Origin: Oscillospiraceae bacterium
GTDB lineage: Bacteria; Bacillota; Clostridia; Oscillospirales; Oscillospiraceae
NCBI GenBank assembly: GCA_017395935.1
Contig: JAFQNL010000020.1
Coordinates: 62,001-126,000, forward strand
Length of the DNA stretch: 64,000 nt
Direction: 5' to 3'
In this document: positions 24,377 through 33,035 of the stretch, one piece after another
Layout of the letters: every line of letters begins with the position of its first letter
Numbering within the stretch: the first letter of the stretch is position 1
The notes under the pieces: generated by a model
Told to the model about the DNA's origin: nothing
Seen by the model: the letters and a program-made list of their open reading frames with translations, nothing else
The model's database searches: none
Position numbers and translations under genes: made by a program

Positions 24377-25600
24377 ATGATGACACTGGAAGCATTCAAA
24401 GCTGCCCGGAGTGAGCTGCGGGGCGTTCTGCGGGACACCCATCTGATTCATTCGGCCTATTTTTCCAAGGAGACTGGAAACCAGGTCTGGTTCAAGCCGG
24501 AAAATATGCAGGTTACCGGCGCCTACAAGATTCGGGGCGCCTATTATACGATTTCCATGCTCTCCGAGGAGGAAAAGGAGCGGGGACTGATCACTGCCTC
24601 TGCCGGCAACCACGCTCAGGGGGTGGCCTACGCTGCCCAGAAGGCCGGTGTGGCCGCAACGGTGGTCATGCCTACCACCACTCCGCTCATCAAAGTGGAA
24701 AATACCAAGAATTACGGCGCCCGTGTGGTCCTTCATGGAGGAACGTTTGACGAGGCTGCCTCCAAGGCGGCCCAGCTGGCCAAGAGCCAGGGCCTGACCT
24801 ATATCCATCCCTTCAACGATCTGCGCATTGCCACCGGACAGGGAACCATCGCCTACGAGATCTTCTCCGACCTTCCGGAGGTGGATGTGATTCTGGTTCC
24901 CGTCGGCGGCGGCGGTCTGGCTTCCGGCGTTGCTACGCTGGCAAAGCTACTCAATCCCGGTGTCCGGGTGATTGGTGTGGAGCCGGAGGGAGCCGCTTCC
25001 ATGAAAGCCAGTCTGAAGGCGGGCCGGATCGTCACGCTGCCCCAGATCTCTACCATTGCCGACGGCGTGGCCGTCAAGACCCCCGGCGATAAGGTGCTGC
25101 CCTATTTGCAGAAGAATCTGGATGGTATTATTACCGTCAGGGACGAGGAACTGGTCAACTGCTTCTTGGATATGACGGAAAAACACAAGATGATCGTGGA
25201 AAACGCAGGCCTGCTGACAGCGGCAGCCCTGTATCACCTGGACTGCAAGGGCCAGAATGTGGTCTCTATCCTCTCCGGCGGTAATATGGACGTCATTACC
25301 ATGGCCTCCATCATCCAGCACGGCCTGATTAACCGGAGCCGGGTATTCACCTTCTCCGTCCATCTGCCCGACCGCCCCGGCGAGCTGCTGCGCGTTGCCG
25401 AACTGGTGGCCAAGCAGAACGGCAATATCATCAAACTGGAGCACAACCAGTTCTTTAATATCAACCGACAGCAGGGCGTGGAGCTGCGGGTCACTCTGGA
25501 GGCCTTCGGTGTCACCCACAAGCGGGCCATTCTGGACGCCCTGCAGCACGCCGGCTATGACGCAGCTGAGATTGGAACCTCTTCCGTTTACAACAACTGA
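24377..25600 (+). CDS. ilvA: Threonine ammonia-lyase with ACT domain
   Basis: 407 residues. PLP enzyme converting threonine to 2-oxobutanoate and ammonia. PLP lysine in GAYKIRGA (near residue 52), SAGNHAQGVA and the phosphate-cradle GGGGLASG. C-terminal ACT-like domain begins at FSVHLPDRPGELLRVAELV. Length and single ACT domain fit the catabolic/clostridial type; whether it is biosynthetic or catabolic cannot be told here. AGGAG precedes the ATG. Confidence 0.93.
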   Translation: MMTLEAFKAARSELRGVLRDTHLIHSAYFSKETGNQVWFKPENMQVTGAYKIRGAYYTISMLSEEEKERGLITASAGNHAQGVAYAAQKAGVAATVVMPTTTPLIKVENTKNYGARVVLHGGTFDEAASKAAQLAKSQGLTYIHPFNDLRIATGQGTIAYEIFSDLPEVDVILVPVGGGGLASGVATLAKLLNPGVRVIGVEPEGAASMKASLKAGRIVTLPQISTIADGVAVKTPGDKVLPYLQKNLDGIITVRDEELVNCFLDMTEKHKMIVENAGLLTAAALYHLDCKGQNVVSILSGGNMDVITMASIIQHGLINRSRVFTFSVHLPDRPGELLRVAELVAKQNGNIIKLEHNQFFNINRQQGVELRVTLEAFGVTHKRAILDALQHAGYDAAEIGTSSVYNN

Positions 25601-25623
25601 TCGTTTACTAGGAGATCGTTACT

Positions 25624-26226
25624 ATGCAGTATCTTCCCCCCGCACTGGAAAAACTGGTAGAGCATTTTAACCGTCTGCCGGGCATTGGCGCAAAGTCTGC
25701 CCAGCGGCTGGCTTTCTATGTTCTGGATCTGCCCGGCGAGGAGGCGGAAAGCTTTGCTCAGGCTATTGTGGACGCCAAACGGGCCATCACCTGCTGTCCG
25801 GTCTGTCAGAACCTCTCTGAGGGCGAGGGTCTTTGCCCTATCTGCTCCAGCTTTAAGCGGGATAAGAGTCAGGTCTGTGTGGTGGCCGATCCCAGAGACG
25901 TGATGGCCATGGAGCGCTCGGGAGAGTACAACGGTACCTACCATGTGCTCCACGGCGTTCTCTCTCCCATGAATCATGTGGGCCCGGACGATCTGCGAAT
26001 TGCCCAGCTGGTTCAGCGGGTGGCCTCGGGCGAGATCAGCGAGATCATTATGGCCACCAATCCGGACACGGAAGGAGAGACCACAGCCATGTATATCAGC
26101 CGGCTTCTGCGCCCCTTTGGCGTCAGGACTACACGGCTGGCCTATGGCATTCCGGTGGGTAGTCATCTGGAGCACGCCGACGATGCCACACTGGCAAGAG
26201 CGCTGGAAGGGCGTCGGGAAATCTGA
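25624..26226 (+). CDS. recR: RecR recombination mediator
   Basis: 200 residues, standard length. Works with RecF/RecO to load RecA at gaps. Helix-hairpin-helix LPGIGAKSAQRLAFY, four-Cys zinc finger CPVC...CPIC, and Toprim region ATNPDTEGETTAMY. Downstream of ilvA by 23 bases rather than next to dnaX/ybaB, its more common neighbours. Confidence 0.96.
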   Translation: MQYLPPALEKLVEHFNRLPGIGAKSAQRLAFYVLDLPGEEAESFAQAIVDAKRAITCCPVCQNLSEGEGLCPICSSFKRDKSQVCVVADPRDVMAMERSGEYNGTYHVLHGVLSPMNHVGPDDLRIAQLVQRVASGEISEIIMATNPDTEGETTAMYISRLLRPFGVRTTRLAYGIPVGSHLEHADDATLARALEGRREI

Positions 26227-26240
26227 GCGGAAAAAGAAGG

Positions 26241-26276
26241 ATCCCCTGCACGGGTTAGGCCGTGCAGGGGATTTTT
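26241..26276. terminator. Bidirectional terminator between recR and the Fn3-esterase gene
   Basis: 13-base perfect stem ATCCCCTGCACGG/CCGTGCAGGGGAT with six-base loop; T5 on the plus side, TTCTTTTT on the minus side. Confidence 0.93.
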
Positions 26277-26301
26277 GTGTCTTTGAAGGGCAGAGCGGCT
26301 G

Positions 26302-29300
26302 TCAGTCCGGCTGGGAGGGGGAGAGGCGGAGGATGCTGTTGTCCGTGTAATAGGCGGAGTTCCGGACTCCGTCGTTGGAGCGGACGGTATAGTAGTAGAT
26401 CTCGCCTTCCTCCAGGGTGGTGGTATCCAGCCAGGAGAGGGTGTCGCCGTCCACGACAGCCAGCTTGTTCCACGGGCTGCCCGGCAGCTTTCGGTAGACG
26501 GTATAGCTGACGGCATTGGTGACGGCGGACCAGTTGACCTGAATGCCCTGAGGCTGATTGTCCAGCGACAAGATGACCGGAGCTTCCAGATAGGCTACCG
26601 AGGGGCCGGACTTATAGCTGGAGAGGTTGTGCTCGGTAATGGCCCGAAGGGTATAGGTATAGGTGGTGCCCGAGACCAGATCAGTCTCGTCCAGCCAGGT
26701 CATGGTGGTGGTATCCGGGGGCACTTCCACGTCGCCCAGATTCTGCCAGCCGGAGCTGCCCGTCTTTCGGAAGATCCGGTAGCCTGTGGCACCGTCCTGA
26801 ACCGACCAGGTCAGACGGATACCGCCGGCGGCGTTTTTGGCCGAACTGATGACGGGAACGGGCAGGAAGATGGCGGGGGTTCCTGTGTCGTTGTAGCCGG
26901 AGAGCTTGCTGCCGCTGAGGGCGCGGAGGGTGTAATAATAGGTAGTGCCGCTGACGGCGGTAGTGTCAGTGTAGCTGGTACCGGTGATCTCGGCCAGCTG
27001 GTTCCAACCGGAGCCGGCGGTCTTCCGATAGAGCCGATAGCCGGAGGCGCCGGTGACGGCAGTCCAGCTGAGCTTGATGCCGGAGGCAGAGCAGGAAGGC
27101 GCTTTCAGCACCGGAGCGGCAAGCCAGAGGGTGGAGGTGCCGGAATTGTAGCTGGAGAGCGTCTGGCCGCTCATGGCACGGAGTGTGTAGGTGTACTGGC
27201 TGCCGGAGGTGAGTTCGGCGGCCTCATCCAGATAGGAGAGGGTGTCACCGTCCAGAACAGTCAGCTTGACCCAGTTGCCGGAGCCGGTTTTGCGGTAGAG
27301 CTGGAAGGCGTCGGTGCCGGCCTGGGCGGACCAGCTGACCTGAATGCCCTCAGGCGTCACCTTCAGCTTGGGAGCGGCGGGAGGGGCCAGATAGAAGCCG
27401 GAGATTCCCGTTTCGCTGTGGCTGGAGAACTGGCTGCCGGAGAAGGCTTTTACGGTATAGGAGTAGGTAGTGCCGCTGTCAATGGAGGTGTCGGTATAGC
27501 TGCTGACCTTACTGCCGGTGAGATCAGTGACCTTTTTCCAGCTGCCTTCCCCGGACTTCCGGTAGACCCGGTAGCCGGCAGCGCCGGAGACGGGCAGCCA
27601 GGAGACCTTCAGGCCGGTTTTGGTGCAGCTGACGGTGTCCAGCTTGGGCGTGTCCAGCCAGAGGATGGAGCGTCCGGAGAGATAGCCGGAGAGGCCCTCA
27701 CTGCAGACGGCACGGAGGGTGTAGGTATACCTGACGCCGGAGACCAGATCGTCCTCGTCCAGATAGGAGCGCGCGTCGGCATCAAAGGAGGCAATCTTGC
27801 TCCAGCCTCCGGATGCTTCCTTCCGGTAGAGCTGGTAGCCCGAGGCGCCATCCACGCCGCTCCACTGGATATTGATGCCGCTGAGGCTCAGCGACAGAGA
27901 AGGAAGGGAGGGCAGAGGGGTATAATGACAGCCGATACCAGTGTTGTTGTAGCCGGAGAAGGTGCTGCCCTTAAAGGCCCGGACGGTATAAAGATAGTCC
28001 TGATGGGGAGAGACAGTCTTATCCAGCCAGGAGACTACACCGCTGCCGCTGATATCGGTCAGCTTCTGCCAGCTGCTGCCGTCTGACTTCCGGTAGATCC
28101 GGTAGCCTTCGGCACCGGCGACCTTCTTCCAGGTCAGCTTGATCCCGCCGTCACTGGAGGAGGCGGTGGAGAGCTGAGGGGCGGAAAGGTAGAGGATCCT
28201 GGAAGCTACATAGACCGACGAGACGCCGGCATAGCTGCATACGACGGAATAAGAGTAGTTGCTGCCCGAGACAGCTGTCCGGTCAAGGAAGCTGGAACCG
28301 GCAGTGGTGCCGACCCGCGTCCAGGAGGTGGAGGCTGTTTTGCGATAGATGTAGTACTTGACACCGTCCAGAGATTTGGTCCACTTTACCTGTACGCCGG
28401 AGACAGTGTTGGCCAGAGTGGGCTTAATAGGAGCCAGATAGCAGCAGGAGAGACCGGTGGGATCATAAGCGGTTATCTTGCCGTTCCGGACGGCCCGGAC
28501 GGTGTAGGCGTAGAACTCGCCGTTGGAAACGGAGGTGTCGGTATAACTGGTAGAAGTAGTGGTCTTGATGAGCGACCAGCTGGTGCTGTCGGGATGACGG
28601 CGGTAGATCTTGTACTGGCTGGCACCGGAGACCGGACTCCAGCTAAGCGTAAGCCCGGAGGTGGCGACGGTCAGCGACGTCAGATTGGGAGCGGCGTAGC
28701 TGTAGGCCTTGATGGTCAGGGTGGAGACAGTGCGGCCCTGGAAGAGGGCCTTCATTGTGGTGCTGCCGCTGGCGGGCACAGTCATGAGGCTGGCAGATTT
28801 GGTGTAGCTGAACTTGGACGAGCCAAGGCTGTAGCTGATCTTTTTCGCCAGATAGAGAGGCTCGGCCACCGGGACCAGAATAGCCGACTGTTTCGGCGCG
28901 ATGGACAGGGTGGACAGCTCATTGTTGTGCTCGTCCCGCCAGGAGACGGAGACGTCAGTATCGTAGCTGCCGTAGATAGAGTAGAACATATTCCGGGCAG
29001 CGTCCAGACCATTTTCATTGTGGGCGATCTGGGAGTAGTGGAAGCCGTCGTGGGTTTCGGTGGCATAGGAGGGCAGGGAGGTAAGGCTGCTGCCGCTTCT
29101 CAGAGGATAGTCAGGTCTGCCCTCCGGATAGACCGAGCGGAAGTAGTTCTGAACACCGGAGTCGGTGATCCACTGCTCGTTGACGTTACTGACGGTAAAA
29201 ACATTGGAGAAACTGCTGGAGCCCAGATAGTACTGGACAATCCGGGGGCCGGTCATGGCCAAGTCGGTCTGGGTGAGACCACCCTGATAGGCTCGGGTAA

Positions 29301-30720
29301 GAATGATACCGTAATAATCCATGCCAAAATCGCTGCTCATTGCCGAGCGCAAGGACTTGAAGTTGGCCAGATAATCAGCGGCAGCCATGGTTCGATCGCG
29401 CTCGCCCTGAAGCCAGTAGAGCTGGCGGTCACCTTCGTAGTAGTGGCCGGCAGCCACCTCAGCCTTGAGCAGGGAGACGGCAGAAGCGAAGACCTTCTCG
29501 CAGAAGCTGTAGCAGCTGCTGCCGGGGATCCAGTCGGTGATGGAGGTGCCGCTGACGGCGGCATTGATGACCCAAACCTTCTCGCCGGTAAGCTGGTTCC
29601 ATTCATAGGCGAGGGCGGCGTCAGGCCCGCATTTGCCCGCTCCTTCGGAGGTGAGGGCGTTCACAGGATAGAGCAGCTGGCTGCCGGAAAGGCTGAGATC
29701 GGAGGTAAGGGAGGAGGGGAGATAGTTCTTGTAATTGGAAACGGTGCGGGCGGGATAGGAGCTCAGGCCGGTGATGCTTCGGCCGGTCTGGCTGTCAGAG
29801 GGGAGATAGGAGGAGTAAACTGTGCCGTCGGTACAGAGGACTGAGTCGGCGGGATTGTAGTCGGAAAAGGCACACAAACCCTCCATATTGCTCTGGCCGG
29901 CCAAAAAGAACAGGGTGAGTACGGCGGGGGAAACGGTGACGTCGGCCTGAATGAGCTGATAGGTTACAGAGCTGGTATCGGCGGCAGGGTCTTCCTCCGA
30001 ATTGGTCTCGCTTCCGGAGACGGTGACCTGACCGCTGAGCAGGGCACGGACTTCATCGGCCTCTTCCGCTGGAGCCAGCAGAACAGAGGCGGTGCCGATA
30101 CCGGTGGCTGCCACCTGAGTATGGGAATCCTCCAGCAGAGTGAGAACGGCCTCATCCTTCTGGCTGGTCTTCTTGCCGGCGGAGACCTGATAAGAGGTGA
30201 CGGCAGTGGTCTCCAGCGAGACGACTTCGTAGCCCTCCAGGATCAGATAGTCGGTAAAATCAAACCGGTCATCGTACTGCAAATCAAAGGTGACGGTCTC
30301 TGTAATCTGGATGGGATCGCTCTCAGGTTCGGAGGGCTCCTCCTCGCTCAGATCGACAGGAAGGATGGCGTCTGCTTCTTCTTCGGTCAGCTCTTCCTCC
30401 GCCGGCTGCTCCTCCTCAGGGAGCTGCTCTTCTTCGGGAAGCTGTTCTTCTTCGGGCAGAGTGATCTCTTCCGAGAGGGGCTCTTCCTCTTCCGGCAGCG
30501 TCTGATCCGCAGGGTCGGGAACCTCTTGTGAAAGAGCGGCGTCATCCTGGCTGGAGGTCTCCTGGAGGGAGGACTGCTCCTCTTCCGGCAGCGGGCCGGT
30601 CAGCTCATCCGTCTCGGCGGCAAAGCCGGGCGTGAGCAGAGAGCAGCAGGTGGCCAAAGCCAGCGCCAAGGCAGTCAAACGGCGGGGGAGAGCGGAAAAA
30701 AATGGATGTTTCAGTTCCAT
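26302..30720 (-). CDS. Large secreted SGNH/SASA esterase with nine fibronectin type III repeats
   Basis: 1472 residues. Signal peptide at 1-35 (RRLTALALALATCC, cleavage near GFAA). Residues 40-135 are a Pro/Glu-rich stalk with LPEEEQ repeats. An esterase domain of the sialate O-acetylesterase-like type starts at about 270: GQSNME with nucleophile Ser277, WLQGERD, and DGFHYSQ with the Asp/His pair. From about 640 on there are nine Fn3-like repeats, each with a Y-x-[IVL]-[YF]-R-[KR] core. No LPXTG or dockerin; the protein is probably released. Likely removes acyl groups from host or plant glycans (inference). ATG at 30720 with AGGAGA; the frame to 30981 is non-coding extension. Confidence 0.9.
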   Translation of the reverse strand: MELKHPFFSALPRRLTALALALATCCSLLTPGFAAETDELTGPLPEEEQSSLQETSSQDDAALSQEVPDPADQTLPEEEEPLSEEITLPEEEQLPEEEQLPEEEQPAEEELTEEEADAILPVDLSEEEPSEPESDPIQITETVTFDLQYDDRFDFTDYLILEGYEVVSLETTAVTSYQVSAGKKTSQKDEAVLTLLEDSHTQVAATGIGTASVLLAPAEEADEVRALLSGQVTVSGSETNSEEDPAADTSSVTYQLIQADVTVSPAVLTLFFLAGQSNMEGLCAFSDYNPADSVLCTDGTVYSSYLPSDSQTGRSITGLSSYPARTVSNYKNYLPSSLTSDLSLSGSQLLYPVNALTSEGAGKCGPDAALAYEWNQLTGEKVWVINAAVSGTSITDWIPGSSCYSFCEKVFASAVSLLKAEVAAGHYYEGDRQLYWLQGERDRTMAAADYLANFKSLRSAMSSDFGMDYYGIILTRAYQGGLTQTDLAMTGPRIVQYYLGSSSFSNVFTVSNVNEQWITDSGVQNYFRSVYPEGRPDYPLRSGSSLTSLPSYATETHDGFHYSQIAHNENGLDAARNMFYSIYGSYDTDVSVSWRDEHNNELSTLSIAPKQSAILVPVAEPLYLAKKISYSLGSSKFSYTKSASLMTVPASGSTTMKALFQGRTVSTLTIKAYSYAAPNLTSLTVATSGLTLSWSPVSGASQYKIYRRHPDSTSWSLIKTTTSTSYTDTSVSNGEFYAYTVRAVRNGKITAYDPTGLSCCYLAPIKPTLANTVSGVQVKWTKSLDGVKYYIYRKTASTSWTRVGTTAGSSFLDRTAVSGSNYSYSVVCSYAGVSSVYVASRILYLSAPQLSTASSSDGGIKLTWKKVAGAEGYRIYRKSDGSSWQKLTDISGSGVVSWLDKTVSPHQDYLYTVRAFKGSTFSGYNNTGIGCHYTPLPSLPSLSLSLSGINIQWSGVDGASGYQLYRKEASGGWSKIASFDADARSYLDEDDLVSGVRYTYTLRAVCSEGLSGYLSGRSILWLDTPKLDTVSCTKTGLKVSWLPVSGAAGYRVYRKSGEGSWKKVTDLTGSKVSSYTDTSIDSGTTYSYTVKAFSGSQFSSHSETGISGFYLAPPAAPKLKVTPEGIQVSWSAQAGTDAFQLYRKTGSGNWVKLTVLDGDTLSYLDEAAELTSGSQYTYTLRAMSGQTLSSYNSGTSTLWLAAPVLKAPSCSASGIKLSWTAVTGASGYRLYRKTAGSGWNQLAEITGTSYTDTTAVSGTTYYYTLRALSGSKLSGYNDTGTPAIFLPVPVISSAKNAAGGIRLTWSVQDGATGYRIFRKTGSSGWQNLGDVEVPPDTTTMTWLDETDLVSGTTYTYTLRAITEHNLSSYKSGPSVAYLEAPVILSLDNQPQGIQVNWSAVTNAVSYTVYRKLPGSPWNKLAVVDGDTLSWLDTTTLEEGEIYYYTVRSNDGVRNSAYYTDNSILRLSPSQPD

Positions 30721-30771
30721 GATGGTCTCCTGTATTAAAAAAGTGCATAATATCCATACTAAATTAATTTT

Positions 30772-30800
30772 ATCATAACATATCTCCACCCGCCTAGCAA
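30772..30800 (-). promoter_or_regulatory. Possible promoter of the Fn3-esterase gene
   Basis: Minus strand TTGCTA (30800-30795), 17-base spacer, TATGAT (30777-30772). Moderate match. Confidence 0.4.
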
Positions 30801-31105
30801 GCAAATAATTAACCAGACAGAAGAAATGCCCCGATCGGGGCAGATCGGAGCATTTAGTATCCCTTTTTCTTTGGGCTGGCAGTGGGAGGAGGCGCGGGGA
30901 GAGTGGCGCGGCGATTATGAGGAAGAGATCGCTTCCCGGCATTGATATCCGGCGTAAGGGTGGAAGAAAATTCTGTGTCATTTTTTGCCCCCGACACAGG
31001 GCGGGGAATTGGCTTTTTCATTCAATTCACCACTTTTGCACTAAATTTATTTTAGTTTGCACTGGCTAACTGGGTTTTATTCAAACTTTTTCTAAAATTT
31101 TGGAC
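30801..31105. other. Gene-free region with two hairpins
   Basis: Part of the 444-base gap 30721-31164. Contains a 13-base stem with one mismatch (30824-30836 with 30843-30855) that overlaps an alternative perfect 16-base palindrome TGCCCCGATCGGGGCA (30827-30842), and a CTGTGTC/GACACAG stem (30973-30979 with 30993-30999). The rest is AT-rich; no ORF with a ribosome-binding site was seen. Confidence 0.6.
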
Positions 31106-31133
31106 TTGATTTTTCCCCGGACCGTGTTACAAT
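31106..31133 (+). promoter_or_regulatory. Promoter of ferredoxin gene
   Basis: TTGATT (31106-31111), 16-base spacer, TACAAT (31128-31133), 31 bases before the ATG. Confidence 0.55.
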
Positions 31134-31164
31134 AGAGGCAACCTAAATTAAGGAGGAACAATTC

Positions 31165-31335
31165 ATGGCTTACAAGATTACCGATGCTTGCATCGCCTGC
31201 GGCTCCTGCGCAGGTCAGTGCCCCATGGGCGCCATCTCTGAGGGCGACGGCATCTACGTCATCGACGCTGATACCTGCATCTCCTGCGGCGCTTGCGCCG
31301 GCCAGTGCCCCATGGGCGCTATCGAGGAAGAGTAA
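31165..31335 (+). CDS. 2[4Fe-4S] clostridial ferredoxin
   Basis: 56 residues. Two clusters: CIACGSCAGQCP and CISCGACAGQCP, an almost exact internal duplication at protein and DNA level, as in classic clostridial ferredoxins. Low-potential electron carrier for fermentation and a natural partner of the hydrogenase at 1-9857 (inference). AGGAGGAACAATTC precedes the ATG. Stand-alone gene with strong terminator. Confidence 0.95.
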   Translation: MAYKITDACIACGSCAGQCPMGAISEGDGIYVIDADTCISCGACAGQCPMGAIEEE

Positions 31336-31359
31336 TTTACTTACCCTCTGCCAGGCAAA

Positions 31360-31393
31360 AAGAACGAGGTCCATCCGGGCCTCGTTCTTTTTT
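31360..31393 (+). terminator. Terminator of ferredoxin gene
   Basis: 10-base perfect stem AAGAACGAGG/CCTCGTTCTT, ten-base loop, T-run. Confidence 0.93.
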
Positions 31394-31395
31394 CT

Positions 31396-31454
31396 CCTCC
31401 GGCGGAAGAAAAAAGGTGGTCTTTGTACAACCTGACAGAAAGATCCGCCGGAGG
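31396..31454. other. 11-bp inverted repeat upstream of the arg genes
   Basis: CCTCCGGCGGA (31396-31406) and TCCGCCGGAGG (31444-31454) are perfect inverted copies around 37 bases. No gene inside; purpose unknown. Confidence 0.6.
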
Positions 31455-31503
31455 AAGACGCCCGACGGCCCGGAGAGTGTATAATTGCGTGTATATCAAT
31501 GAA

Positions 31504-31578
31504 AATGAATGCATATTTATGCGCTGATAAGTGAAATTATACAGGAACAGACTGGCGTAGAACGAAAATTTATGCAAT
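31504..31578. promoter_or_regulatory. Two ARG-box-like operator sites
   Basis: 31504-31521 and 31561-31578 each match about 12 of 18 positions of the Bacillus ARG box (core ATGAAT or ATGCAAT in an AT-rich frame). The second abuts the argG -35 box. Probable ArgR/AhrC binding sites (inference). Confidence 0.5.
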
Positions 31579-31585
31579 TTTGGGC

Positions 31586-31614
31586 TTGCATTCTCTGTTG
31601 CTGGATGGTACTAT
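31586..31614 (+). promoter_or_regulatory. Promoter of argG / arginine operon
   Basis: TTGCAT (31586-31591), 17-base spacer, TACTAT (31609-31614) with an extended -10 TGG before it; TATAAT overlaps three bases further on. Confidence 0.6.
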
Positions 31615-31670
31615 AATCAGCGACAAGAATTATGGCGGTAGTGACCGCAGTACAATAGGAGGCAAATATC

Positions 31671-32888
31671 ATGAGTGAGATCAAGAAAGTGGTTCTGGCC
31701 TATTCCGGCGGTCTGGATACTTCCATCATTATTCCCTGGCTGAAAGAGAACTATAATAATCCCGAGATCATCGCTGTGGCCGGCAATGTGGGTCAGGCTG
31801 ACGAGCTGGAAGGTCTGGAAGAGAAGGCCATCAAGACCGGCGCTTCCAAGCTGATTGTGGCCGACCTGGTGGACGAGATGGTGGACGACGTCATTATCCC
31901 CTCCGTCAAGGCCGGCGCCAAATACGAGACCTATCTGCTGGGTACCGCTTTTGCCCGTCCCGTCATCGGCAAGGCTCTGGCTCAGATCGCTCTGGCTGAG
32001 GGCGCCGACGCGATTGCCCACGGCTGCACCGGTAAGGGCAACGATCAGGTCCGCTTCGAGCTGGCCATCAAGCGCTTCGCTCCCGGTATGAAGGTTATTG
32101 CTCCCTGGCGTGAGTGGGATATCAAGAGCCGTGACGAAGAGATCGACTATGCCGAGGCTCACAATGTGCCCCTGAAGATCACCCGTGAGACCAGCTACTC
32201 CAAGGATAAGAACCTCTGGCATCTGAGCCACGAGGGTCTGGATCTGGAAGATCCCGCTAACGAGCCTCAGCTGGAGAAGCCCGGTTTCCTGGAGATGGGT
32301 ATCTCCCCTCTGCAGGCACCCGACGAGCCCACCTATGTCTCTCTTGACTTTGAAAAGGGCGTTCCCGTGGCCGTCAACGGTGAGAAGATGAAGGCCTCTG
32401 ATATCATCCGCAAGCTCAACGAGCTGGGCGGCGCAAACGGTATCGGTATTATCGACATCGTGGAAAATCGTCTGGTCGGTATGAAGGACCGGGGCATCTA
32501 TGAGACTCCCGGCGGCACTATCCTCTATGCCGCTCATGAGCAGCTGGAAATGATCACTGTGGACAAGGACACCATGCACCTGAAGCAGAAGCTGGCCATT
32601 GACTTTGCCGATCTGGTCTACAATGGCAAGTGGTACAGCCCCCTCCGGGAGGCCCTGTCCGCTTTCGTGGACAAGACTCAGGAATATGTCACCGGTACCG
32701 TTAAGATGAAGCTCTACAAGGGCAATATCATCTTCGCCGGCATGACCTCTCCCTGCAGCCTGTACTCTGAGAATCTGGCCACCTTTGACGAGTCTGACTA
32801 CAACCAGAAGGACGCCGAGGGCTTCATCAACCTGTGGGGTCTGCCCACCAAGGTCCAGGCTCTCCGGGAGATGGGTAAGCTCAACTGA
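31671..32888 (+). CDS. argG: Argininosuccinate synthase
   Basis: 405 residues. Joins citrulline and aspartate with ATP. PP-loop AYSGGLDTS at the N-terminus, and [22 protein letters not shown] precedes the ATG. First gene of the arginine block. Confidence 0.97.
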   Translation: MSEIKKVVLAYSGGLDTSIIIPWLKENYNNPEIIAVAGNVGQADELEGLEEKAIKTGASKLIVADLVDEMVDDVIIPSVKAGAKYETYLLGTAFARPVIGKALAQIALAEGADAIAHGCTGKGNDQVRFELAIKRFAPGMKVIAPWREWDIKSRDEEIDYAEAHNVPLKITRETSYSKDKNLWHLSHEGLDLEDPANEPQLEKPGFLEMGISPLQAPDEPTYVSLDFEKGVPVAVNGEKMKASDIIRKLNELGGANGIGIIDIVENRLVGMKDRGIYETPGGTILYAAHEQLEMITVDKDTMHLKQKLAIDFADLVYNGKWYSPLREALSAFVDKTQEYVTGTVKMKLYKGNIIFAGMTSPCSLYSENLATFDESDYNQKDAEGFINLWGLPTKVQALREMGKLN

Positions 32889-32927
32889 GTATTCAGCCGG
32901 CCTGAGGGCCGATCAAATGAAAATCAA

Positions 32928-32970
32928 CAGAATGCGGAGGAGGGCGGACCTTTCTCCGCATTCTGCTTTT
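32928..32970 (+). terminator. Terminator-like hairpin between argG and argH
   Basis: 12-base perfect stem CAGAATGCGGAG/CTCCGCATTCTG, 14-base loop, then CTTTT. May reduce transcription into argH or mark a separate argG transcript; a second TTTT run follows. Confidence 0.7.
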
Positions 32971-33035
32971 AGCTTTTACTACTTTGATAAAACAGACATA
33001 AAGTGGGCTGAAATGCCCTTTGGAGGTTACTTTTT

